A DNA stretch of 64,000 bases from Loigolactobacillus iwatensis (GCF_003950295.1 NZ_RHNP01000005.1:19425-83424), one strand, 5' to 3'; positions 8,580 through 19,828 are shown, counted from the stretch's first letter. The notes: generated from the sequence alone by a model not told the origin. Made by a program: numbers and translations.

Positions 8580-10430
8580 CTAAATTCCCTCCATTAACTG
8601 GTCAATCGGTTGATCGATTTGGTAGTGTAATAAATTTTGCAGGATATCCTTTTGGTGAACTAAATTGAAAATAAAATCATAAATAATATCTAGTACACGA
8701 TTTAGTTGTTGATTTAAATTTTGGGGAATGCCAATCAAAAAGATAAACCGAACTTCACGTTTACCAGCCTTAAATGGCTCCTTCAAAATACCAACACTTA
8801 AACAAATTTGCTGTTTTTTTACCTCATTAATCGCGTGGGGAATGGCAACACCGTTTTCAAAAATACTACTGCCCAACAACTCACGCTTATGCCAAATTCG
8901 TTTAAAACTAGCCGCTAAATGACCCTTTTCCGTCTCTTGATCAATCATTTGATCAACCAACTCGCGGTAAGTCGTCGTTGCTGGGGCCAAATAATTAACT
9001 GCAAAAGTACACGATTTGGCCTGAATTGCCCGCTGAACTAACGAAATCGTAATCTTAGTACTGAGTTCTTCGGTTCTAAATAGTTCATCTACCCGAACAA
9101 CTGGCGTGTAATTTCCACCTAAATCCAGTGGTCGATCTGAGAATATTAGTAAAAAATTCAAATCAGGTTGCTTTAGCTTGGCCAAATCATGAATTGCCAC
9201 TACTTTAATTTGATCCGCAAAAACTTCGGCCAATTGCTTCTTTAAAAATTGTTGAGCACCAATCCCGATATTTCCGACTAGACCGACTGTTTGAACTGCT
9301 GGTAAAAAATCTTGTGTATCATCCAGCGCTAATTGAAAATAAATTGCTAAATAATTAGCCTCGACTGAATTAATGATGACGCCTAATTGCTGTTCTAGTG
9401 TCGTAAGTGAAATCAGTGCTAACTCGGCCGCCACTGGATAATTTTTAACAATTTCGTTAGTAAAAATATCACTTGCCGGCGTCGTGAAAATAGCGCGATT
9501 ACACAAGAATAATAGGTGATACTTAATTTGCTCATGAAAGTGTTGATAGTCTAAATTGACCTGAATGTGTGTTTCAATTTGCTGTTGAATGATCTCGATT
9601 AAGGCCCAGTTCTCTTTGACCGCACATTCAACTAATTTCTTATCCAGTAAATCCGAATATTTAAGATTTAAGGGATAATACAATAAATCCTTTTCATTTT
9701 CAGTTAATGGTTCTTGCCGCAATTTGCCTAATGCCATTGTTAGCTGTTGTACTGCCGGCGTTAGTCTAACTAAATTAGTGTAGTGTGGAATTGTTTCGTC
9801 AAAACGATAACCCAATTGCCACAAATAGCAAAGTACTGCCGTAAATTTTTTCAAGCGAACCGTTTCTGTTGTTTTTCCAATTCGATCGATCAGTGATTTT
9901 ATCTTTTCATCCAATCGATATTCGGAAGAAAAATAATCGTAAGTTTCATTTAGTAAAATAATTGGTAGTTGGTATTGTTGTCCTAGTCGCAATTTAATAC
10001 CGTGATTGGATACCGATACAATCGTGGCTTCATAATATTGCAACGTTTGTTTCAGCTTAACTAAATCCTTACTCAGCGTACCCTTACTGATTGTTAATTC
10101 ATCCGCCAAATCATCCTGAATTAGGTAGCCCTTGGTTTCAACTAATTGGCGAAGAATAAAGGCCTGGCGCTTTTCACTATCATTGAAGTCCAGTGATTCG
10201 CGTAAATAATTAACTTGTAAATGACTAAGTGCGTGATAATCAATAATCTGAAGGTAGTAACGCCCATGCCGCTCTTTAATTTGAGCAATTCCAATCAAAA
10301 TCGTATTTAACCGGGTAATTCGTTTTTGTAATGTCTTTTGGGAAATATTCTCAAGCGTAATTAATTCGGCAAGGGAAACCGAATCATGCGTAATAAATCG
10401 TTTTAACAACCGATAATCTTGATTATCCAC
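8580..10430 (-). CDS. srlR: Sorbitol operon PRD-containing transcriptional regulator
   Basis: A 616-residue BglG/MtlR-type activator. It has N-terminal helix-turn-helix domains (about 1-120), two PTS regulatory domains (about 180-390), an EIIB-like segment (about 395-480) and a C-terminal EIIA-like domain. The last contains LLGSSIFENGVAIPHAINE with its phosphorylatable His. PTS phosphorylation of these domains normally couples activity to sorbitol supply and to general sugar status. Its place inside the operon (srlD-srlR-srlM-srlAEB) is the same as in Lacticaseibacillus casei gutFRMCBA. Confidence 0.92.
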   Translation of the reverse strand: MDNQDYRLLKRFITHDSVSLAELITLENISQKTLQKRITRLNTILIGIAQIKERHGRYYLQIIDYHALSHLQVNYLRESLDFNDSEKRQAFILRQLVETKGYLIQDDLADELTISKGTLSKDLVKLKQTLQYYEATIVSVSNHGIKLRLGQQYQLPIILLNETYDYFSSEYRLDEKIKSLIDRIGKTTETVRLKKFTAVLCYLWQLGYRFDETIPHYTNLVRLTPAVQQLTMALGKLRQEPLTENEKDLLYYPLNLKYSDLLDKKLVECAVKENWALIEIIQQQIETHIQVNLDYQHFHEQIKYHLLFLCNRAIFTTPASDIFTNEIVKNYPVAAELALISLTTLEQQLGVIINSVEANYLAIYFQLALDDTQDFLPAVQTVGLVGNIGIGAQQFLKKQLAEVFADQIKVVAIHDLAKLKQPDLNFLLIFSDRPLDLGGNYTPVVRVDELFRTEELSTKITISLVQRAIQAKSCTFAVNYLAPATTTYRELVDQMIDQETEKGHLAASFKRIWHKRELLGSSIFENGVAIPHAINEVKKQQICLSVGILKEPFKAGKREVRFIFLIGIPQNLNQQLNRVLDIIYDFIFNLVHQKDILQNLLHYQIDQPIDQLMEGI

Positions 10431-10451
10431 CTAGTTTCCCTCCACATCTTT

Positions 10452-11255
10452 TTATCCGCGAGACTTACCTCCCGCCACATTTGTTGTAACACCGGTAATA
10501 TAGCTTGCCTTGTCAGAAAGATAGTAACAAACTACATCAGCAACTTCTGATAAACGTCCACTACGTCCTAATGGTGTCGTAGTTGTACTCTTGTAACCAG
10601 CCCGTAATTGTTCAACTGTTTTATGTCTTGTATAAGCCAGCGCCTCTTCGTATGAAGGTGTCCGTAAACCAGTTGCTTCCATGATGCCTGGCGCAATACC
10701 AACAACGCGCACGTTAAATTCGCCTAATTCCTTAGCCCATGAGCGTGTAAATCCATTAATTGCACCTTTTGTGGCCGAATAAACACTTTGGCCTTGTGAA
10801 CCTTCTAACCCGGCTTCGGAAGACATATTAACGATAACGCCTTCATGTTTCGCGGCTAAAATACGGCCGACTGCTTGGGACATCAAGAAGACACTCTTAA
10901 CGTTAACCGTAAACATTTTATTAAATGCGGCTTCATTTAACTCATATTGTCCATCTGCCTGTTTGGCATCGACTAGCAAACGAGGTAAATTAATTCCGGC
11001 GTTATTAACTAAACCGTCAATTGTTTTAAATTTAGCCACAACTTGTTTAACCAGTGCATTAACCGCCGCCTTATCGGTTACATCAGTTTGAATAAAAGTT
11101 AAGTTATCCGCCTTAAACTGTCCTTCTCTTAAATCAGCGTTAATCACGCTAACTCCTTGATTAATCAATTCCTGAACAATTGCGTCCCCGATACCCGATG
11201 AACCACCTGTCACGATAATTGTTTTACCTTGTAATTTTAACCAATCAATTGCCAT
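10452..11255 (-). CDS. srlD: Sorbitol-6-phosphate 2-dehydrogenase
   Basis: A short-chain dehydrogenase of 267 residues that oxidises sorbitol-6-phosphate to fructose-6-phosphate with NAD+. Visible motifs are TGGSSGIGDAI (cofactor binding), NNAGINLPRLL and the catalytic YSATKGA. An upstream in-frame ATG at 11285 is unlikely, because the strong site AAGGAGGA (11263-11270) lies inside that extension and is well placed for the ATG at 11255. It is the first gene of the sorbitol operon. Confidence 0.92.
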   Translation of the reverse strand: MAIDWLKLQGKTIIVTGGSSGIGDAIVQELINQGVSVINADLREGQFKADNLTFIQTDVTDKAAVNALVKQVVAKFKTIDGLVNNAGINLPRLLVDAKQADGQYELNEAAFNKMFTVNVKSVFLMSQAVGRILAAKHEGVIVNMSSEAGLEGSQGQSVYSATKGAINGFTRSWAKELGEFNVRVVGIAPGIMEATGLRTPSYEEALAYTRHKTVEQLRAGYKSTTTTPLGRSGRLSEVADVVCYYLSDKASYITGVTTNVAGGKSRG

Positions 11256-11292
11256 TTGAATTTCCTCCTTAATTTCTATGTCCAAAGCATAA

Positions 11293-11306
11293 CGAAACCG
11301 CTAACA
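11293..11306 (-). promoter_or_regulatory. Weak candidate cre (CcpA) site before srlD
   Basis: On the minus strand TGTTAGCGGTTTCG matches the catabolite-responsive element pattern TGNAANCGNWWNCA with two deviations, 40-50 nt upstream of the srlD start. Catabolite repression is expected for sorbitol operons, but the match is imperfect. Confidence 0.3.
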
Positions 11307-11641
11307 TTTATTAAGTCAGTAAAATTCTCAGGTTGGGATAAAACAATACAAGAATCATAAAATAACTATTGGTTTTGCTTAACTAGTCTATTTTAGAGGG
11401 ATTAATATCGATTTATATAAAATTGGTCTATCAATCTAATAACTAAATTATACGGAGTGGGCGGGCTAGCTAATAGGATAAATTGGCTTAAAATAGAACA
11501 AATTTGATCAAATAGTCTTTCAAAGATCATTTCATTATTACGCTGCAAGCATCGCGATTAAAAATGTTGCAAAAATGAGCCACTGTCGGTTAGCCCTTAT
11601 ACCACTGACTCTTCCCAATACATGTAGCAACTAAATTCACG
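11307..11641. other. Non-coding gap upstream of the sorbitol operon
   Basis: About 335 bases, AT-rich, without a convincing gene. The sorbitol promoter must lie in the right-hand part of this stretch or close to srlD, but I could not single out -35/-10 hexamers with confidence. Confidence 0.4.
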
Positions 11642-11745
11642 AAAAAAATAGACCTCAAAAGTGACAATTAGAAACACTAATAGCTCATTTAAATATTTAA
11701 TGAGCCAAGCATTTTTCTTTTAAGTCACCATTTCTTTTAAGATCT
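11642..11745 (-). terminator. Terminator of the cysteine operon
   Basis: Downstream of cysE on the minus strand, two stretches (11722-11744 and 11651-11667) can pair through G-U-tolerant arms. They enclose an inner hairpin GCTCATT/AATGAGC. A T-run follows on the minus strand. Confidence 0.55.
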
Positions 11746-11777
11746 ATCATTTTTATTCAATTATATCGGTCAATTAA

Positions 11778-12305
11778 TTAGTTTAACCGCGCTAATTTTA
11801 ACCGTTGCTGCTCAACTGGCTTCCCGGGATTACCCACAATTGTCGTATAGGCTGGCACATCCGTTAAAACAATCGTTCCGGCACCAATCTTTACGTGCGC
11901 ACCAATTTGGATTGCACCTAGTAATTGTGCACCTGCACCAATCAGAACATCATTAGCAACAACTGGGTGGCGCCGGCCGGCTTGAAGGTGCCGTGAACCC
12001 AACGTGACATTATGTAAAATTGTCACCCGATCACCAATCACCGCCGTTTCACCAATAACAACACCTGTCCCGTGATCAATAAAAACTTGCCGGCCAATTT
12101 GAGCGGCGGGGTGAATTTCAACGCCGGTTACTCGTTTTCCCCAGTGTGCAATTAATGCGGCCAATAAGTGATGACTATGCTGTTGAAACCAATGTGCCAA
12201 TCGGTAAAAGGCCAAGGCGTGAAAGCCAGAATAAGTCAAAATAACTTCCCACACGCTATGAGCTGCTGGATCGCGTTGTTGAATCGCTTTTGCTGCCGTA
12301 AACAT
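11778..12305 (-). CDS. cysE: Serine O-acetyltransferase
   Basis: A 175-residue short-form CysE. The C-terminal half shows the left-handed hexapeptide repeats of acyltransferases, including IDHGTGVVIGETAVIGD with the catalytic His, and VTLGSRH. It makes O-acetylserine from serine and acetyl-CoA, the acceptor for the first gene of this operon. It follows mccB by 15 nt with an AAGGAGACG ribosome site and is the last gene of the cysteine operon. Confidence 0.93.
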   Translation of the reverse strand: MFTAAKAIQQRDPAAHSVWEVILTYSGFHALAFYRLAHWFQQHSHHLLAALIAHWGKRVTGVEIHPAAQIGRQVFIDHGTGVVIGETAVIGDRVTILHNVTLGSRHLQAGRRHPVVANDVLIGAGAQLLGAIQIGAHVKIGAGTIVLTDVPAYTTIVGNPGKPVEQQRLKLARLN

Positions 12306-12320
12306 GCACTCGTCTCCTTT

Positions 12321-14391
<2,071 letters not shown>

Positions 14392-14446
14392 CGTTATTTC
14401 CTCACTTTCTAAACTGCTCAAGTATGTATTTCGTAAAATTGGATAC

Positions 14447-14490
14447 AAAAAGGCGCAGATTCAAAGTTACCGAATCTGCGCCTTACACGA
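14447..14490 (-). terminator. Attenuator terminator of the cysteine operon leader
   Basis: On the minus strand AAGGCGCAGATTC (14462-14450 region partner) pairs perfectly with GAATCTGCGCCTT over 13 bp (14472-14484 with 14450-14462), with a 9-nt loop and a T-rich tail, a strong intrinsic terminator before mccA. Its 5' arm with adjoining bases (14478-14490) is complementary over 13 bp to leader segment 14551-14563, the predicted antiterminator. Confidence 0.85.
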
Positions 14491-14529
14491 TTATCTGATT
14501 TTACGTTAACCTAAAGGAAGTCACTATTT

Positions 14530-14607
14530 TTAGGCACACCAATCAGTGGGTCGCGTAAGACGCGATCCACAGCAACAATTGTTTAATTGCGTGTGTGCTA
14601 ATAGCAT
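14530..14607 (-). CDS. Cysteine-rich attenuator leader peptide (25 aa)
   Basis: A small ORF in the leader of the cysteine operon encodes MLLAHTQLNNCCCGSRLTRP plus TDWCA. Residues 11-13 are three consecutive Cys codons (TGT TGC TGT) and residue 24 is a fourth Cys. A GGAGGTA site (14615-14621) lies 7-9 nt upstream of the ATG. The hairpin TCGCGT-CTT-ACGCGA begins one codon after the Cys run. A stalled ribosome would disrupt it and free its 3' part to pair with the terminator's 5' arm. This fits a classical attenuator sensing charged Cys-tRNA. It is too short to be an enzyme and has no sequence similarity I recognise. Confidence 0.82.
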   Translation of the reverse strand: MLLAHTQLNNCCCGSRLTRPTDWCA

Positions 14608-14639
14608 AAATGACTACCTCCAAATTACTTTATGGCTTG

Positions 14640-14668
14640 AGCATACCTGAATAAATAAAACCTGTCAA
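14640..14668 (-). promoter_or_regulatory. Promoter of the cysteine operon
   Basis: On the minus strand TTGACA (14668-14663), a 17-nt spacer and TATGCT (14645-14640) form a near-consensus vegetative promoter. Transcription would start near 14633, about 26 nt before the leader peptide start, in a leader of about 240 nt before mccA. Confidence 0.8.
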
Positions 14669-14708
14669 CAGGTCACTTTCTGTAAGTAACTTAATTACAA
14701 ATTATAGT

Positions 14709-15539
14709 TTAAGCAAATTGAGTTAATTGTTTCTTTGATAAAACATCGTTCATTCGACCGCTGCGGAAGCCACCGAGATCAAGTGCGACGTACTTAAAAC
14801 CATCCTTGATTAACTCTTTATTAACTCGTTCGTTAAAGACTAAGAAATCACCAATTCGCGCTTCTGGAATCTCGATTCGAGCAACGTCATCATGAAAACG
14901 AACGCGAACAGTTGGAAAGCCAAGATCACGAATGTACTTTTCGGCTTTCATAACTTGTTGAATAGTCGCAGAAGTTAACGTTGTCCCGTATGGAAAACGA
15001 GATGAAACTGAGCAAGAAGCAACTTTATTCCAGTTAGTTAAATCTAATTCTTGGGCCAATTCACGAACATCCTTTTTGTACAATCCTGCCTCTTGTAAAA
15101 GGCTACGAGCACCTGCTTCATCCCGTGCCCGTAAACCTGGTCGATAGTCATTCTTATCATCCATAATCATGCCATCAAGCACGGCCGTCGAACCATTTTC
15201 AGCAGCAATTTCAGTTAACCGTGAATAAAACATTTGCTTAGCGTAGTACCAGCTATCGGCCAGATTCTGTTTGATGTGATCATTAGCCAAGTAGTCAAGC
15301 GTTGTTGCTTGGACGTTAGCACCTAACTCCTTTGCCAATGAAATGGCCCTATCAAATTCTTCGTTCGTAAATAATTCTGAGTTAGCAACAACCGCAACAA
15401 CATTCTCACTGCCAAGTGTATCTAGCGCCATTTTTAAAATCAAGGTACTATCAATCCCACCAGAAAAAGCAACAGTTACCTGGTTTAAGCTCTTTAAAGT
15501 TGTCGTTAGTGTTTGTTTTTTTTCGTTTAATGTTTGCAT
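14709..15539 (-). CDS. larE: LarE, sulfur insertion in nickel-pincer cofactor synthesis
   Basis: A 276-residue ATP-dependent sulfurtransferase of the PP-loop family (AFSGGIDST at 24-32). LarE adenylates the nicotinate-derived intermediate and transfers sulfur to it twice. In L. plantarum the sulfur comes from Cys176, leaving dehydroalanine, so each LarE works once. Here the residue is at the same position, 176, in the context ASCSVSSRFPYGT, so this is a sacrificial-type LarE. It is the last gene of the larABCDE operon. The cysteine operon promoter begins about 40 nt downstream. Confidence 0.97.
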   Translation of the reverse strand: MQTLNEKKQTLTTTLKSLNQVTVAFSGGIDSTLILKMALDTLGSENVVAVVANSELFTNEEFDRAISLAKELGANVQATTLDYLANDHIKQNLADSWYYAKQMFYSRLTEIAAENGSTAVLDGMIMDDKNDYRPGLRARDEAGARSLLQEAGLYKKDVRELAQELDLTNWNKVASCSVSSRFPYGTTLTSATIQQVMKAEKYIRDLGFPTVRVRFHDDVARIEIPEARIGDFLVFNERVNKELIKDGFKYVALDLGGFRSGRMNDVLSKKQLTQFA

Positions 15540-15563
15540 ATTTGAAGTTCTCCTTTAATCAAA

Positions 15564-16280
15564 TTATTGAATATTAAAAAATCCGTGCATGAATAAAGCA
15601 GCACAGGCCGCGCCAACAAATGGTGCAATACCAGGTACCAAAATACCATACTGCCAGTCACTATTAGCCTTGTTTTTAATTGGCAATAACGCGTGCGCAA
15701 TTCTTGGGCCCATGTCGCGGGCCAAGTTCATTGCGAAACCAGTTGGTCCGCCGAGCCCCATACCAATCGCCCAAACTAATAAACCAACACCAATTGGAAC
15801 AATACCCGGCGTCTTAATTTGCGAAATGGCCAAGATACCAGAAATGAAAATAAACGTGTCGAAAAATTCCACAAAGAAATTACGTGGTAAATTACGAACG
15901 GCAGGTGCAGTAGAGAAGAGGTTTCGAATCGTAATCGGTGAGATTTCGTTTTCTGAGGCCTTAAAGTGATCGGCGTACATAACCCAAACGATCATGGCAC
16001 CGACAACTCCACCAAATACTTCGGCAAGTGAATAAGGTAGCAATAATGACCATTTTAGATTGCCTAGCAAACACTGCGCTAATACCATGGCTGGGTTAAT
16101 ACAAACATTTCCAAAGATAAATAGTGAAATCGTAATCCCAAATCCCCAAGTCGTAATAGCAAAAATGTGGCCTGAACCACGATACTTAGTCCCTTTTAAA
16201 ACCTCGCTACAATGAACGCCAACCCCAAAAATAATCATTAAGGCGGTCCCCATAAATTCTGCAACTAATTGATGAAACAA
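15564..16280 (-). CDS. larD: LarD, lactic acid channel (aquaglyceroporin family)
   Basis: A 238-residue major intrinsic protein with six hydrophobic segments. The first pore motif is intact (NPAMV). The second reads NLARDMGPR instead of NPARD. LarD in L. plantarum facilitates D/L-lactic acid diffusion and is co-transcribed with the racemase genes. The position between larC and larE is the same here. About 180 nt without coding separates it from larC2, including a dispersed repeat at 16315-16339. Confidence 0.95.
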   Translation of the reverse strand: MFHQLVAEFMGTALMIIFGVGVHCSEVLKGTKYRGSGHIFAITTWGFGITISLFIFGNVCINPAMVLAQCLLGNLKWSLLLPYSLAEVFGGVVGAMIVWVMYADHFKASENEISPITIRNLFSTAPAVRNLPRNFFVEFFDTFIFISGILAISQIKTPGIVPIGVGLLVWAIGMGLGGPTGFAMNLARDMGPRIAHALLPIKNKANSDWQYGILVPGIAPFVGAACAALFMHGFFNIQ

Positions 16281-16314
16281 GTGATCTCCTCCCGTAAATT
16301 TAATGTGTACCCAA

Positions 16315-16339
16315 GAGTGTTGGAAAAGCGTTTAGATTA
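16315..16339 (+). repeat. Dispersed short repeat, copy 1
   Basis: GAGTGTTGGAAAAGCG followed by TTTAGATTA. Close copies lie at 23461-23485 (plus) and 55753-55778 (minus). It sits in the larC2-larD gap. Confidence 0.5.
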
Positions 16340-16462
16340 CTGTGGTTACCCTGTTTTCACTAAATTAGTCAAGTAAATACTAAAAAAAGGTTGTCCAAAC
16401 ACAGCTCCACTAGCTTGCTAAAAAAATAATTTCCAATCCTATCTTAAAATTCAAAAATACAG

Positions 16463-16918
16463 TTACTGAAATTGCTGAATTGCCGCCTGATAAACTGCAG
16501 TTAGCGTAACGTGCTGCTTCTGGGCCAATTTTAAGCAATCTTCATATTCAGGTGTCCGTTTAACTAAATCATCATAGGTGGCGACTTTAACGCGAACTTG
16601 ACCATATTCTGTCGTAACTTTTTCAAAGCTTCGCGTCATAACTGTGCGCTGCCATTTCTGATAACGAACACCGATCGTGCTTGTTTCTTGTAGGATCAAG
16701 CGCGCAAATTTAGCGCGCTCGATTGGCCTAATTAATACCGATAGTTTAACGGCTGGCCGATTTTTCTTCATTTGAATCGGTGTGAAAAAAACATCAAGTG
16801 CGCCTGCATCCAGCAGTAGATTCATCACGTAACCTAACGCCTCACCGGTCTGATCATCGAGGTTGGCCTCAATTAGTAAAATCTCATCGCCTGTTTTACT
16901 AATTTCCTGCTGACTTAG
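16463..16918 (-). CDS. larC2: LarC C-terminal part (LarC2), expressed by -1 frameshift
   Basis: The C-terminal 151 residues of LarC lie in the -1 frame relative to larC1. The frame has no start of its own near the join. It begins by frameshifting at the A-run and reads through LIEANLDDQTGEALGYVM, a conserved LarC motif, so the internal ATG at 16828 is not the natural start. The full fusion would be about 409 residues. LarC inserts nickel into the pyridinium dithiocarboxylate cofactor in a CTP-dependent step. L. plantarum also expresses LarC through programmed frameshifting. Confidence 0.92.
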   Translation of the reverse strand, partial: LSQQEISKTGDEILLIEANLDDQTGEALGYVMNLLLDAGALDVFFTPIQMKKNRPAVKLSVLIRPIERAKFARLILQETSTIGVRYQKWQRTVMTRSFEKVTTEYGQVRVKVATYDDLVKRTPEYEDCLKLAQKQHVTLTAVYQAAIQQFQ

Positions 16919-16924
16919 TTTTTT
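16871..16924 (-). other. Programmed -1 ribosomal frameshift signal in larC
   Basis: The heptamer A AAA AAC (16924-16918) lies within a run of ten A, directly before the larC1 stop TAA. A perfect 11-bp stem AATTAGTAAAA/TTTTACTAATT (16894-16904 with 16871-16881, 12-nt loop) begins 13 nt downstream. Slippery site, stop and stem are the parts of a -1 frameshift element. The spacer is longer than usual. Confidence 0.85.
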
Positions 16925-17691
16925 TTTTCAAAAATAATGGCACGTAAGGCATTAAAACCACCTGTATCACGTTTGCCAAAGCCGTAACCAATTTTTTCCG
17001 CCGTTAAATCAGTTGGTAGTGGTCCAAAATCAGTGACCAGTGTTTTAACCAACCCCATGCCAGTCGGTGTAATCAGCTCCGTATTAACATCCAACCGCTG
17101 TTTAATCGGAATAGCGGTGCCAACGCGCATTTGCATAACCGCCGGCACTGGAACGGGCATTTGCCCATGAGCGACTTGGATAAGGCCAGTGCCATCAGCT
17201 AATTCAGAGGCCTTAATTTGATCAACATTTAATAGCTCCAAGGCAATACAACAGCCAACGATATCAACAATAGAATCAAGCGCGCCAACTTCGTGAAAAT
17301 GGACTTCAGTGAGCGGTAAATGATGAACGGTTGCTTCGGCCTTAGCAATTTCAGAAAAAACCGCACTGGCTTGTTCTTTAACACGTTTTGATAAATCACT
17401 ATTTTTAATCAATTCAAGAATTTCGTCTAAATGCCGCCCATGCTGGTGGTGCTGGCCTGCTTGATGCCGTTCAACAAAACCATGATCCTTTTCGTGATCA
17501 AGAATAACGTCAAAGTCCGTTCCATAAATACTACTCTTAGCTAATTCTTGTTTTTTCAAAGTGTAGCCATGAACACCCAACTTGGCTAATTCTTGCTTAA
17601 ATTGCTCAAAGTCAACACCTAAATCAAGTAACGCACCAATAAACATATCACCGCTAATACCGGAAAAAGCGTCTAAATAAAGTATTCGCAT
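16915..17691 (-). CDS. larC1: LarC N-terminal part (LarC1)
   Basis: The first 258 residues of the nickel insertase of the lar system. It contains the N-terminal AFSGISGDMFIGALLDLG signature, a His-rich stretch near residues 75-90 (HQAGQHHQHGRH) that may bind nickel, and the conserved PVPAVMQM and ELITPTGMGL segments. Termination at TAA gives LarC1 alone, and a -1 shift on the preceding A-run gives LarC1-LarC2. It follows larB by 15 nt. Confidence 0.95.
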   Translation of the reverse strand: MRILYLDAFSGISGDMFIGALLDLGVDFEQFKQELAKLGVHGYTLKKQELAKSSIYGTDFDVILDHEKDHGFVERHQAGQHHQHGRHLDEILELIKNSDLSKRVKEQASAVFSEIAKAEATVHHLPLTEVHFHEVGALDSIVDIVGCCIALELLNVDQIKASELADGTGLIQVAHGQMPVPVPAVMQMRVGTAIPIKQRLDVNTELITPTGMGLVKTLVTDFGPLPTDLTAEKIGYGFGKRDTGGFNALRAIIFEKKN

Positions 17692-17706
17692 TCTAAATCT
17701 CCCTCA

Positions 17707-18450
17707 TCATAAATGATTGATCATACTAGCCGAATAGGCCGCACCAAAGCCATTATCAACGTTAACAACTGTAATTCCCGACGCACAGCTATTAAGCATC
17801 GTCATGAGTGCTGTCAAACCACCAAAGTTAGTTCCATAGCCGATACTAGTAGGAACCGCAATTAATGGTTTATTAATCAAACCACCAACAACACTGGCCA
17901 AGGCGCCTTCCATTCCCGCAATCACAATCACGACCTTCGCACCACGAATAACGTCTAACCGGGCAAACAGGCGCTGAATTCCAGCCACGCCGACATCGTA
18001 GACACGCTCCACCTGATTACCAAACGTTTCCGCGGTAATTGCCGCCTCTTCGGCAACTGGCACGTCTGAAGTGCCGGCAGTTACGATTGCAATGTAGCTT
18101 TTCGTTTGTGGCAGCGCCGTTCCAATCACGGTACAACGTGCTTCTTTATAATAGATTGCCTCAGGCAAGGCAATTTTTACGGCACCAAACTTTTCTGGCG
18201 AGACACGAGTTGCTAAAATCGGTGCAGTCTGTTGTTGAAGCACCTTTGCAATTTCAACTATCTGTTCGGCAGTCTTTCCTTCTCCATAAATAACTTCTGG
18301 ATAGCCATTACGTTTCTGGCGTGCCAAATCAACGTTGGCAAAACCAATATCGGTAAAAGATTGTTTTTCCAAACTCGCCGCAGCGACTTCTGCACCCGTT
18401 TTTCCATTGGCAACTTGTTGTAGCAATTCTCGTAATGCTTTTTTATCCAT
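17707..18450 (-). CDS. larB: LarB, NaAD carboxylase/hydrolase of the nickel-pincer cofactor pathway
   Basis: A 247-residue PurE-like enzyme that carboxylates nicotinic acid adenine dinucleotide and cleaves the phosphoanhydride, giving the pyridinium dicarboxylate mononucleotide used by LarE. Visible are [20 protein letters not shown] and, near the C-terminus, [20 protein letters not shown]. The Cys at 222 corresponds to the catalytic Cys221 of L. plantarum LarB. It is 11 nt after larA in the operon. Confidence 0.96.
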   Translation of the reverse strand: MDKKALRELLQQVANGKTGAEVAAASLEKQSFTDIGFANVDLARQKRNGYPEVIYGEGKTAEQIVEIAKVLQQQTAPILATRVSPEKFGAVKIALPEAIYYKEARCTVIGTALPQTKSYIAIVTAGTSDVPVAEEAAITAETFGNQVERVYDVGVAGIQRLFARLDVIRGAKVVIVIAGMEGALASVVGGLINKPLIAVPTSIGYGTNFGGLTALMTMLNSCASGITVVNVDNGFGAAYSASMINHL

Positions 18451-18461
18451 AATTACACCAA

Positions 18462-19736
18462 CTAACGAACAATAACGCCTAAACCATCCGGAATAACAAC
18501 AACTTTTGAATCCTGGCCTTCTCGTTGATACGCCATTTCTAAAGCCTGATCCAAAGAAGTTGCCAAGTCCATGTGCATTGAAGTAATTAACTTAGGATCA
18601 ACTAGATCAGAGACAAATATAACGTGATGATGAACCAGAATTCGGGCGAAAATTTGGGCGGTCCATTGATCAGGAATGGTCTTTAAACGCGGTGTATTAA
18701 TTGCTTGATCTAAGAATTCTTTTGGATCATCTACATCAGCCAAATTATGGTAGAAGCCATCACCACCGTGACCATCGCGAGCACCGGCCACCATAATAAT
18801 CGTGCCGTTTTCTTTATTAGTTGCTTCGGCAGCCGTCATTCCTTTAACGGCCTGATAAATATTTTGATCTAATGGGAAACCACCATTGGTAGAAATCGTA
18901 ATATCACTAGGGATCTTCTTTACACTAGACAAATCACGAACAAACTCACAGCCTACTTTATGTGCGGCTTCCATATCACCGGCAAAAGAACCAATAATTT
19001 TTTTATCCTCATCCAACACCACGTTGATAATAAAGGCTAATTTAGCAGTTCGCGCTGCGTAAACCATATCTTTATGAATCGGATTATGCATTAAATTACC
19101 CGTTCGTGCCTTGTTAGAATTAATAAATTCACCAGAATGATTCGCCATAATTGTTTTATAAGAAGCAACACCTGGTAAAACGGACTTTCTACCACCAGAA
19201 AAGCCAGCAAAAAAGTGCGATTCAATAAAGCCTTCAGAAATCAACAAATCGGCCTCTGCAGCTACCCGGTTAATAATGCAATCGCCACCAGAAGGTAGTT
19301 GGCCAATTTTAACCATCGAGCTATCATCAGTGGAAACGTGCATCACAATCTCTTCATTGGCAACAATGTCCGCACCATATTTATTAACTAATTCTTCGTG
19401 GGTTGAAGGTCGGTGGAATCCAGTTGCTACGAGAATACGAATTCGGGCATCTGGCGCAACACTTCGCAAACGTCGCAATAAAATTGGCGTAATAATATGT
19501 GATGGAACTGGACGTGTGTGATCCGAACTAATAATGACAATATTCTTCTTACCAGTTGCTAACGTTTCTAAGCTTTCTGAACCAATCGGATTATCTAATG
19601 AACGTTCAACCGTTTCGTTTTCTGATAGTTCATTTTTATAAGTGGCCGCCTTTGAGACAAGTTTTCCCGCAAAATTTTCATCCGCAATTTTTGCAGTAAT
19701 TGTCGTCTTATCATATGGCAAATCAATTGCTACCAT
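18462..19736 (-). CDS. larA: LarA, nickel-dependent lactate racemase
   Basis: A 424-residue enzyme, the same length as the L. plantarum enzyme. It interconverts D- and L-lactate by hydride transfer to the nickel-pincer nucleotide. With the start at 19736 the known residues fall at the same numbers: catalytic His108 (GFHRP) and His174 (IESHFF), pincer-linked Lys184 (SGGRKS) and nickel ligand His200 (MANH). DHTRPVPSH is also intact. The longer in-frame start at 19790 is rejected on this numbering and because GAGGA precedes the 19736 ATG. It is the first gene of larABCDE, divergent from larR. Confidence 0.97.
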   Translation of the reverse strand: MVAIDLPYDKTTITAKIADENFAGKLVSKAATYKNELSENETVERSLDNPIGSESLETLATGKKNIVIISSDHTRPVPSHIITPILLRRLRSVAPDARIRILVATGFHRPSTHEELVNKYGADIVANEEIVMHVSTDDSSMVKIGQLPSGGDCIINRVAAEADLLISEGFIESHFFAGFSGGRKSVLPGVASYKTIMANHSGEFINSNKARTGNLMHNPIHKDMVYAARTAKLAFIINVVLDEDKKIIGSFAGDMEAAHKVGCEFVRDLSSVKKIPSDITISTNGGFPLDQNIYQAVKGMTAAEATNKENGTIIMVAGARDGHGGDGFYHNLADVDDPKEFLDQAINTPRLKTIPDQWTAQIFARILVHHHVIFVSDLVDPKLITSMHMDLATSLDQALEMAYQREGQDSKVVVIPDGLGVIVR

Positions 19737-19813
19737 GAAATGACATCCTCTTTCTCTATAAAATTTACATGCAAGCTTTGTTATACTCATCTTTTTTTAA
19801 TTTGTCTGCTACC

Positions 19814-19828
19814 TTTGGCGTTTCCAAA
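19814..19828. promoter_or_regulatory. Candidate LarR site in the larA-larR intergenic region
   Basis: The dyad TTTGG-CGTTT-CCAAA lies just upstream of a weak -35 (CAGACA) and TATAAC (19785-19780) that could drive larA. An activator bound there would compensate for the poor -35. I could not match it to a published Lar box from memory, so the link to LarR is positional. Confidence 0.35.
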
